This document shows, in pieces, positions 57,849-64,000 of a stretch of DNA of 64,000 nt (position 1 is the first letter of the stretch; each line of letters starts with the position of its first letter). The translations under genes were made by a program, and so were the position numbers. Below the pieces are notes generated by a model. That model was not told where the DNA came from. It made no database searches and was given only the letters and a program-made list of their open reading frames with translations. Location of the stretch: contig NZ_NNBL01000021.1 of assembly GCF_002803065.1 (NCBI RefSeq), forward strand, positions 62,001-126,000, written 5' to 3'. Origin of the DNA: Streptomyces sp. CB01635. GTDB lineage: Bacteria > Actinomycetota > Actinomycetes > Streptomycetales > Streptomycetaceae.

Positions 57849-58169
57849 GTGATACCCGTCTGCCGCCTTGAAGACCTCCCCGAGGGCGGATCCGTCCGCA
57901 CCGACACAGCACCGCCCATCGCCGTCTTCAATGCTGACGGTGAGCTGTACGCCATAGACGACACCTGCACCCACCAGGACGCCTCCCTGTCGGAGGGCTG
58001 GTTGGAGGGCTGTCTGGTCGAATGCCCGCTCCACGAGGCTTCATTCGATCTCCGTACCGGGCGGCCGACCTGCCTGCCCGCCCGCCGCCCCGTACGCACC
58101 CACCGGGTGACCGTCGACGACGGCGTGGTCCACGTCCATCCCGCCGCCGAGGAAGGAACCGCCGCATGA
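57849..58169 (+). CDS. Rieske-type [2Fe-2S] ferredoxin
   Basis: This 106-residue Rieske ferredoxin has cluster ligands C40-x-H42 (D-T-C-T-H-Q-D-A) and C59-x2-H62 (E-C-P-L-H-E-A-S-F-D), with the usual beta sandwich. It carries electrons to a Rieske oxygenase, here most likely the glycine betaine demethylase encoded across the IclR gene. A GTG at 57849 follows a G-rich ribosome site. Its stop overlaps the start of the reductase (ATGA). The family resembles the ferredoxins of aromatic dioxygenase systems, but no dioxygenase other than gbcA lies near. Confidence 0.9.
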   Translation: MIPVCRLEDLPEGGSVRTDTAPPIAVFNADGELYAIDDTCTHQDASLSEGWLEGCLVECPLHEASFDLRTGRPTCLPARRPVRTHRVTVDDGVVHVHPAAEEGTAA

Positions 58170-59389
58170 GCACTGTCAACGGAATGAGCACGGGATCCGG
58201 CATGAGGACCGTGACCGTGGTGGGCGCCTCGCTCGCCGGACTGTACGCCGCCCGCGAGCTGCGGGCCCAGGGCTTCGACGGCCGTCTCGTGATCGTGGGC
58301 GAGGAGCCGCACCGCCCGTACGACCGCCCGCCGCTGTCCAAGGACTTCCTCATCGGGAAGGCCGGCGAGGACCAGCTCGCCCTCTCCGACGTCGACGAGA
58401 CGCTGGAACTGGGCGCCGAGTGGATGTTCGGCGTACGGGCCCGCGGGCTCGACGCGCGCGGACGCACGGTCCTTCTGGAGGACGGCCGCACGGTGTCCAC
58501 GGACGGGGTCGTCATCGCCACCGGGGCGAGCGCCCGCCGGCTGCCCGGACCCGCCCTCGCGGGCGTGCACACGCTCAGGACTCTCGACGACGCGCGCTCC
58601 CTGCGTGCCGAACTGCTGCGCGGGCCGCGGCGCGTGGTCGTGATCGGCGGCGGGTTCATCGGCGCCGAGACGGCCTCTTCGTGTGTCGGGCTCGGCCATG
58701 CGGTCACCGTCGTCGAGGCGGCGCCGCTACCGCTCCTGCCCCAACTCGGGCCGGAGATGGCCGCGGTGTGCGCGGGATTCCACGCGCGCGGTGGGGTGGA
58801 ACTGGTCACGGGCGTCGGGGTCGCGGCACTCCACGGCGACCTCGCGGTCCACGGCGTGGAACTGGCCGACGGGCGCGTGTTGCCCGCCGACGTGGTCGTC
58901 GTCGGCATCGGGGCCGTCCCCAACACGGGCTGGCTCGCCGGTTCGACGCTCGCCCTGCGCGACGGGGTGCTCTGCGACGACGGCTGCGTCACGGCGCTTC
59001 CTCAGGTCGTGGCCGTGGGTGACGTGGCACGCGTGGGCGGGGCACGGGCCGAGCACTGGACGAGCGCCACGGCCCAGCCGCGCGTCGCCGTACGCAATCT
59101 GCTGGCGGGCCGCACCGTCGAGACCGTCCGGCCGCTGCCGTACTTCTGGTCGGACCAGTACGGCTCACGCATCCAGTTCGCCGGGCGCAGGAGGGACGGG
59201 GACATGGTCCGCGTCATCGAAGGCGCCGTGGAGGACGGGAGCTTCCTCGCACTCTACGAGCGCGGGGGCGCGACCACGGCCGCGCTCGCGGTGAACCGGC
59301 CGCGACCGTTCACGCGGGTGCGCCGGGAGCTGGCGCGAGGCGAGGCGCGACCGGTCGTGCAGAACGTCGCGGAGCCGGTGGCGCTGTGA
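58166..59389 (+). CDS. FAD-dependent ferredoxin reductase
   Basis: This 407-residue oxidoreductase transfers electrons from NAD(P)H to the preceding ferredoxin. FAD motif 1 is V-T-V-V-G-A-S-L-A-G-L-Y-A-A near residue 16. The NAD motif is V-V-V-I-G-G-G-F-I-G-A-E-T-A-S near 155, with V-V-A-V-G-D-V-A-R-V for the second FAD contact near 285 and a C-terminal reductase domain after it. The ATG lies inside the ferredoxin stop, so both are made together. It completes the electron chain needed by the betaine demethylase. Putidaredoxin-reductase-like enzymes share this layout. Confidence 0.92.
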   Translation: MSTVNGMSTGSGMRTVTVVGASLAGLYAARELRAQGFDGRLVIVGEEPHRPYDRPPLSKDFLIGKAGEDQLALSDVDETLELGAEWMFGVRARGLDARGRTVLLEDGRTVSTDGVVIATGASARRLPGPALAGVHTLRTLDDARSLRAELLRGPRRVVVIGGGFIGAETASSCVGLGHAVTVVEAAPLPLLPQLGPEMAAVCAGFHARGGVELVTGVGVAALHGDLAVHGVELADGRVLPADVVVVGIGAVPNTGWLAGSTLALRDGVLCDDGCVTALPQVVAVGDVARVGGARAEHWTSATAQPRVAVRNLLAGRTVETVRPLPYFWSDQYGSRIQFAGRRRDGDMVRVIEGAVEDGSFLALYERGGATTAALAVNRPRPFTRVRRELARGEARPVVQNVAEPVAL

Positions 59390-59521
59390 CGATGGCTCTC
59401 GCCTTGGGCGTGCGTAGGTAGCTGACACCTGTCCCAGCGCTACGTAACCGTCACCGATCCCACCCCACCTACCTACGCAGGCCCACGCGCGCGTAACCAC
59501 CGACGCACTACCTACACGCGC
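59390..59521. repeat. repeat-rich intergenic region with CTACCTAC / GTAGGTAG motifs
   Basis: GCGTAGGTAG (59412-59421) and its exact reverse complement CTACCTACGC (59469-59478) could form a hairpin with a long loop. CTACCTAC recurs at 59508-59515, and CGTAACC-type words occur twice between. The region separates convergent genes, so a role in termination is possible, but the repeated words look like a binding-site cluster. No coding sequence is seen. Confidence 0.5.
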
Positions 59522-59932
59522 CTACGTATGCGTCAACTGTCCGGCCCCGCCACGCCTCCGTATGCGTTCCGGGGCCGGACGGCCCTGCGCGCGTGCCTGC
59601 CGGCGCGCCTGGCGACGCTCCCTGCGCAGCTGCCGTGCCGTGCTGTTGGGCGCGGACACCACGCCGTTGCGCTGGTTCCACACCTGTCGGGTCACCCAGA
59701 CGTCCAGCACGCCCCAGGTCGCCACGACCGTGCTCCCCACGCTGCTCAGCACCATCGGGAACGCCAGCCATGAGTCGGCCAGGGTGCACAGGAACGCGAT
59801 CACCGCCTGCATCAGCGTCAGCGCGACGATGAGCACCGCCCGTACCGCCGCCGTCCGCACCGGATCAGGCAACCGGCGCCGCCTCGCCGGCTCCTCGACC
59901 CACAATTCCCCGCGCCGCTCTGCCGTGCCCAT
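59522..59932 (-). CDS. small two-helix membrane protein
   Basis: This 136-residue protein has two membrane helices at about 30-50 (A-V-L-I-V-A-L-T-L-M-Q-A-V-I-A-F-L) and 55-78 (F-P-M-V-L-S-S-V-G-S-T-V-V-A-T-W-G-V). They are flanked by basic cytoplasmic regions, with a C-terminal tail of Arg/Gln pairs (R-R-E-R-R-Q-A-R-R-Q-A-R-A-Q). The ATG at 59932 with GGAG upstream is used; the longer frame to 59986 adds unlikely sequence. Convergent with the reductase, divergent from the cvn operon. Function unknown. Confidence 0.65.
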   Translation of the reverse strand: MGTAERRGELWVEEPARRRRLPDPVRTAAVRAVLIVALTLMQAVIAFLCTLADSWLAFPMVLSSVGSTVVATWGVLDVWVTRQVWNQRNGVVSAPNSTARQLRRERRQARRQARAQGRPAPERIRRRGGAGQLTHT

Positions 59933-60373
59933 CAGTTCGTCACTCCCCACCGCCGTCACAGCCCGCCGCCCTGGGTGCTCCCGCACCGGGGCTCTCCGAT
60001 GGCTGCCCGGATTGCGCCGCTTTACGCTGCCCGCTCACCTCGTGCGGGCCTCATCACGTATGACCCGTAAGGAAGGACGTACGGCGGCGTCGAAAGATTC
60101 CCCCGGATTGCGGCGGTCATTTGCTTGCCGCCGAAGATCGATCGATTCCGGCCAACTGCCTTCCCTGACCCGCCGGATGGAGCCGGATTTTGAGCGCCAC
60201 TTTGCGGGGTGCAATCTCCCGCAATGCCCGGACACATGATGACGTCCCACGCCACTCGCCACCGGACAGCATCCGGACAGCCCTTCGAGTTGCACCTGCG
60301 TCAGTAGTAGGCTCGCGCCGTTTGTTGCCGCACATGTGTACCCCTGACCACAGGGGTCGATCTGGGGGAGGCC
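59933..60373. promoter_or_regulatory. upstream region of the cvn operon
   Basis: This 441-bp divergent gap has no visible gene. ACCCCTG (60340-60346) and CAGGGGT (60351-60357) form a tight 7-bp hairpin 4 bp before the GGGGGAGG ribosome site of cvnA, which could affect translation. Direct GGACA words near 60230-60285 may be regulator sites. No clear promoter was identified. Confidence 0.4.
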
Positions 60374-63235
60374 ATGCGCTTTCGCGGGAAGTCCATCCGC
60401 CGGAAGATCGTGGCGTTGCTCCTGGTGCCGCTGGTGTCCCTGACCGCCATCTGGGCTTTCTCCACGGTGATCACGGGCCGCGCCGCGACTCAGCTGGTTT
60501 CGGCGGGGAAGGTCGCCGACGAGATCGGCTACCCGATCTCCGACGCCGCGCGGACCCTTCAGGACGAGCGCCGCCAGACCCTTGTCTACCTGGCCGACCC
60601 CCGGGCCTCCGACGCCCTCTCCAAGCTGCGCAGCCGCCGCAGCGCCTCCGACGAGGCGATGGCCCAGATCAGGACGAAGGCCGAGAACTCCGGGATCCGC
60701 GACGACATGAGCGACGACTCCCGGCGCCGCATCGGCGCCGTCGTCGAGGGATTCGACGGCATCGAGTCCCTGCGCCGCAACGTCGACGAAGGAACCGTCA
60801 CCCGCGAGCAGGCCCTCGACTTCTACAACCGCCTCATCGACCCTACGTACGACTTCCTGCTCACGCTCAGCAGCTTCGACAACTCGGCGATGGACCGCCA
60901 GGGCCGCGCCGTCATCGGCGTGCTCCGCGCGCGTGAACTGCTGTCCCGCGAGGACGCGTTGGTCGGCTCGGCGCTCGTCGCCCGCCGGATCACACACAAG
61001 GAACTGCGCCAGGTCTCCGACCTCGTAGCCCAGCGCGGCATCCTGTACGAGACCAGCCTCGCCCTGCTCCCCGACGACGACCGCGCCGAGTTCGAGCGTT
61101 ACTGGAAGAGCGCGGACACGGCGGCCCTGCGCACGGCGGAGAACACCCTCGCCGACGCCACGGCGGGCACCCCCCGGGGCGTCACCGCACGTGCCTGGAA
61201 CAACGCTTCGGGCCAGGTGCTCGACGAGCTCGTCAAGCGCGACACCGCCGCCACGGAGCGCTACCAGGACCGGGCGCGCCCCGTCGCCATCAATGTCTTC
61301 CTGCAGGCCGGAGTAGCCGGTGTGCTCGGCCTGCTCGCGCTGCTGCTCTCGCTGTTCCTGTCCGTACGCATCGGCCGCAGCCTCGTCCGCGATCTGCGGC
61401 GGCTGCGCCTGGAGGCCCACGAGGCGTCCGGTGTGCGGCTGCCCAGTGTGATGCGCCGTCTCGCGGCAGGCGAACATGTCGACGTGGAGACCGAGGCCCC
61501 CCGCCTGGAGTACGACAAGAACGAGATCGGGCAGGTCGGCCAGGCGCTCAACACCCTTCAGCGCTCCGCCGTCGAGGCCGCCGTCAAGCAGGCCGAACTG
61601 CGCCACGGCGTCTCCGAGGTCTTCGTCAACCTCGCCCGGCGCAGCCAGGTGCTCCTCCACAAGCAGCTCACCCTGCTCGACACGATGGAGCGCAGGACCG
61701 AGGACACCGACGAACTCGCAGACCTGTTCCGCCTCGACCACCTGACCACGCGCATGCGGCGCCACGCTGAAGGCCTGGTGATCCTCTCCGGAGCCGCCCC
61801 CTCCCGGCAGTGGCGCAGGCCCGTCCAGCTCATGGACATCGTCCGGGCCTCCGTCGCCGAGGTGGAGGACTACGAGCGCGTCGAGGTCCGGCGCCTGCCG
61901 CGCATCGCCGTCACCGGCCCCGCCGTCGCCGACCTCACCCACCTCGTGGCCGAACTCCTGGAGAACGCCACGGTGTTCTCGCCGCCGCACACGGCCGTGC
62001 ACGTCGTCGGCGAGCGCGTCGCGAACGGCTTCACGCTGGAGATCCACGACCGGGGCCTCGGCATGGCGGCCGACGCGCTCCTCGACGCCAATCTGCGGCT
62101 CGCCGAGACGCCCGAGTTCGAACTCTCCGACACCGACCGACTCGGCCTGTTCGTGGTCAGTCGGCTCGCTCAGCGGCAGAACGTCCGCGTCTCGCTCCAG
62201 CCGTCCCCGTACGGCGGCACGACCGCGATCGTCTTCATCCCGGACACCCTGCTCACCGACGCCCCCGACACCGAGGGCGCCGGCTTCCGTCTCGACCGTC
62301 CCAACAGCGCCGGGCGCGGCAAAGCCCCGGGCGTGCGCTCCCCGAAGCTCTCCACGGCGGGCAGCCCGCTCCCGGGTCTTCCGGCCTCTCTCCTGGACGG
62401 GCCCGTGGAGCTGGAGGCGCCGCTTGCGGCGTCGGACCTCGCGCCCTTCCCGGGCGCTCTCGATGACGAGGACAGCGAGCGGGGCGGGCTCTTCCGGCCG
62501 CGCCGCCGCCCCGCCGGGCTCCCCGGAGAGCAGCACCAGCACGCGCGCGACGACTTCGAGGACCGGGCCGAGCCCACCCACCGGGCCGGCGGCCCCGACG
62601 GCGACGACGCGCCCGTGCCGCTGCCGCGCCGCAGGGCACCGAAGCTCGTCAGCTCGCACGGCAGGCCCGTCACCCACACGAGGCCCGGCGAGTCGGAATC
62701 GGACAACCAGCGCACGGACGGCCGACCCGAGAACCCGGGCAGCGTCCCACGGGATCCCGAGGCCCCGGCCCCGGACACCCCAGGGGACGCGTACCGCGCG
62801 GAAGCCCCGGAGGGACCCCGCGAGCGCCGTCTCACTTCGGCGTCCGCGCCGGATCTGCCGCGCAGGCGCGCCCGTGCCGAGGCATCGGATGACGCGGCTC
62901 CCGCACGCCGCCCGGAGCCGGTGCGCGACCCCGCGCCGGAACCGGCCGACGACGCCCCCGCGCCGAGCTTGCCGAGTGGCCTGCCCCGCCGTGTGCGCCA
63001 GGCCAATCTCGCCCCACAGCTCAAGGAAGGACCCGACCTGCGCGCCGACCGCGCCGCGGACCGGGAGGGGCCCAACCACTCGGACAGCCCCGCCGAGCGC
63101 GACGCCGACGAGGTCCGCAACCGGATGGCCTCGCTCCAGCGGGGCTGGCGCCGCGGCCGTGAGGAGAACGCCGCAGGCGACGACGCCTCCGACGGCACAG
63201 CACAGGGAACGACATCTGAGGGGGACGGTCGATGA
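60374..63235 (+). CDS. cvnA: conservon sensor histidine kinase-like protein CvnA
   Basis: This 953-residue membrane protein is the first component of a Streptomyces conservon (CvnA-D), a membrane signalling complex. It has TM1 at about 12-32, a nitrate/nitrite-sensor (NIT) extracellular domain at about 40-300, and TM2 at about 310-333. A HAMP-like linker and a degenerate dimerisation region without a clear phospho-His follow. The HATPase domain has N-box E-L-L-E-N-A near 528, G1 D-R-G-L-G-M near 560 and G-L-F-V-V-S-R-L-A near 595. The last 300 residues are Pro/Arg/Asp-rich and disordered. GGGGGAGG precedes the ATG. The gene overlaps cvnB by 4 bp. Confidence 0.92.
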   Translation: MRFRGKSIRRKIVALLLVPLVSLTAIWAFSTVITGRAATQLVSAGKVADEIGYPISDAARTLQDERRQTLVYLADPRASDALSKLRSRRSASDEAMAQIRTKAENSGIRDDMSDDSRRRIGAVVEGFDGIESLRRNVDEGTVTREQALDFYNRLIDPTYDFLLTLSSFDNSAMDRQGRAVIGVLRARELLSREDALVGSALVARRITHKELRQVSDLVAQRGILYETSLALLPDDDRAEFERYWKSADTAALRTAENTLADATAGTPRGVTARAWNNASGQVLDELVKRDTAATERYQDRARPVAINVFLQAGVAGVLGLLALLLSLFLSVRIGRSLVRDLRRLRLEAHEASGVRLPSVMRRLAAGEHVDVETEAPRLEYDKNEIGQVGQALNTLQRSAVEAAVKQAELRHGVSEVFVNLARRSQVLLHKQLTLLDTMERRTEDTDELADLFRLDHLTTRMRRHAEGLVILSGAAPSRQWRRPVQLMDIVRASVAEVEDYERVEVRRLPRIAVTGPAVADLTHLVAELLENATVFSPPHTAVHVVGERVANGFTLEIHDRGLGMAADALLDANLRLAETPEFELSDTDRLGLFVVSRLAQRQNVRVSLQPSPYGGTTAIVFIPDTLLTDAPDTEGAGFRLDRPNSAGRGKAPGVRSPKLSTAGSPLPGLPASLLDGPVELEAPLAASDLAPFPGALDDEDSERGGLFRPRRRPAGLPGEQHQHARDDFEDRAEPTHRAGGPDGDDAPVPLPRRRAPKLVSSHGRPVTHTRPGESESDNQRTDGRPENPGSVPRDPEAPAPDTPGDAYRAEAPEGPRERRLTSASAPDLPRRRARAEASDDAAPARRPEPVRDPAPEPADDAPAPSLPSGLPRRVRQANLAPQLKEGPDLRADRAADREGPNHSDSPAERDADEVRNRMASLQRGWRRGREENAAGDDASDGTAQGTTSEGDGR

Positions 63236-63672
63236 CCGCACCGAAGGCCGCCGCACACACCACCGCGAACGGCGGTTCCGGGGAGCTGAACTGGCTCCTG
63301 GACGACCTGGTGGAGCGCGTCGCCAGTATCCGCAAGGCGCTCGTGCTCTCCGGGGACGGCCTGCCGACCGGGGTCTCGAAGGACCTCACCCGGGAGGACA
63401 GCGAGCATCTCGCCGCCGTCGCCTCCGGCTTCCACAGCCTGGCCAAGGGGGTCGGCCGGCACTTCGAGGCGGGCAGCGTCCGCCAGACCGTCGTGGAGCT
63501 GGACGACGCCTTCCTCTTCGTCACGGCAGCCGGCGACGGCAGTTGCCTCGCCGTCCTGTCGGACGCGGACTCCGACGTCGGTCTCGTCGCATACGAGATG
63601 ACCTTGCTGGTCAAGCGGGTCGGCGTGCATCTGGGGACCGCTCCGCGCACCGATCTGTCCGCCGGCGGGTAG
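63232..63672 (+). CDS. cvnB: roadblock/LC7 domain protein CvnB
   Basis: This 146-residue roadblock/LC7 protein begins M-T-A-P-K-A-A-A and then N-W-L-L-D-D-L-V-E-R-V-A-S-I-R-K-A-L-V-L-S-G-D-G-L, the family core, with F-H-S-L-A-K-G-V-G and F-L-F-V-T-A-A-G-D-G-S-C-L-A-V-L later. In conservons it acts as a regulator of the CvnD GTPase and associates with CvnA at the membrane. The start codon lies inside the cvnA stop; cvnC begins 9 bp after its stop. Confidence 0.93.
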   Translation: MTAPKAAAHTTANGGSGELNWLLDDLVERVASIRKALVLSGDGLPTGVSKDLTREDSEHLAAVASGFHSLAKGVGRHFEAGSVRQTVVELDDAFLFVTAAGDGSCLAVLSDADSDVGLVAYEMTLLVKRVGVHLGTAPRTDLSAGG

Positions 63673-63681
63673 TGGGCCGGT

Positions 63682-64000
63682 ATGAGCCCTGACGGGGAGG
63701 GGACGCAGGAGACGCACCACTGGTTCGACGACGACGCCGGACCGGTGGTTCGCCCGTACGCCATGACACGCGGCCGCACCACCAGCGCGGCCCAGCATCG
63801 CCTCGACCTGATCGCGGTCGTCGTCGCGGAACACCGCATCGGCGACCCCGCAGCCGACCAGACGCTGTCCCCGGAACACGTGGACATCGTCGGACTGTGC
63901 CGCGACAGCCCCCAGTCGGTGGCCGAACTCGCCGCGGAACTCGACCTTCCCATCGGCGTCGTACGCGTCCTCATCGGCGATCTCGTCGACGAGGAACTGG
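63682..64000 (+). CDS. cvnC: DUF742 protein CvnC, truncated by window edge
   Basis: The first 106 residues of the DUF742 conservon protein are present: W-F-D-D-D-A-G-P-V-V-R-P-Y-A-M-T-R-G-R-T near residue 14, then V-A-E-L-A-A-E-L-D-L-P-I-G-V-V-R-V-L-I-G-D-L, a winged-helix-like end. The ATG at 63682 is the start; the upstream GTG at 63672 is out of frame. The rest of the gene and presumably cvnD (a small GTPase) lie beyond the window. Confidence 0.9.
   Translation, partial: MSPDGEGTQETHHWFDDDAGPVVRPYAMTRGRTTSAAQHRLDLIAVVVAEHRIGDPAADQTLSPEHVDIVGLCRDSPQSVAELAAELDLPIGVVRVLIGDLVDEEL

Overview
The window is chromosomal DNA of a Streptomyces or very close relative. It has very high G+C, frequent GTG starts and TGA stops, and long antisense open frames. 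Lineage markers include RbpA with a sigma-R promoter, a mycothiol-dependent formaldehyde dehydrogenase, a conservon (cvn) operon, Tat-exported proteins and DasR-like sites at a chitinase gene. The order ribH-hisE-hisG ... chitinase ... ppm-fxsA-rbpA fits the conserved Streptomyces core. I see no tRNA, rRNA, CRISPR array, integrase or insertion sequence.

Region 1-9.7 kb holds the 3' end of ribH, hisE, hisG, a PH-domain membrane protein, two tandem CNNM/CorC-type membrane proteins behind a structured leader, an EccA/CbbX-type AAA ATPase, a small P-loop kinase and a Tat-exported C39-like peptidase. From 9.2 to 14 kb come small proteins, two decayed genes (a DUF6230-like gene and a tetR with an internal deletion), a GH18 chitinase with two DasR-like sites at its promoter, and an acyl-CoA dehydrogenase. 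From 14 to 28.4 kb come a CrtC-like protein with a phosphotransferase, an Lrp regulator, a YtcJ-type amidohydrolase, a probable broken gene carrying a palindromic repeat, ppm, fxsA, rbpA, an MFS-GDPD-YczE operon divergent from a MocR regulator, and an FtsK/TraB-like ATPase with a tiny membrane protein. From 28.6 to 34 kb come an ankyrin protein, a 19-residue ORF ahead of a HEAT-repeat protein, and a GT4-GT4-SGNH hydrolase operon.

Region 34-39.5 kb is a 5-oxoproline / D-glutamate module: MFS transporter, D-glutamate cyclase family protein and pxpA-pxpB-pxpC, divergent from a GntR regulator with a 17-bp palindrome between them. Region 39.5-46.9 kb is a three-gene condensin-like operon (MukF/MksF-like, MksE-like, and a 1,563-residue SMC/MukB-like ATPase). 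It lacks the JetD/MksG nuclease and has an Asp-Asn-Pro Walker B; this is the best candidate here for a poorly described system.

Region 46.9-59.4 kb encodes a full choline-to-glycine route on the minus strand, in transcription order: mycothiol-dependent formaldehyde dehydrogenase, a wrecked metallo-beta-lactamase hydrolase, dimethylglycine/sarcosine dehydrogenase, an internally deleted sarcosine-oxidase remnant, a glycine-betaine Rieske oxygenase, betaine aldehyde dehydrogenase, an APC permease and a choline-dehydrogenase-like GMC oxidoreductase. An IclR regulator and a divergent Rieske ferredoxin and reductase lie next to it. A near-identical 37-bp motif precedes mscR and lies in the IclR/ferredoxin gap, suggesting one regulator for the module. 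The window closes with a small membrane protein and the start of a cvnA-cvnB-cvnC operon cut by the window edge.
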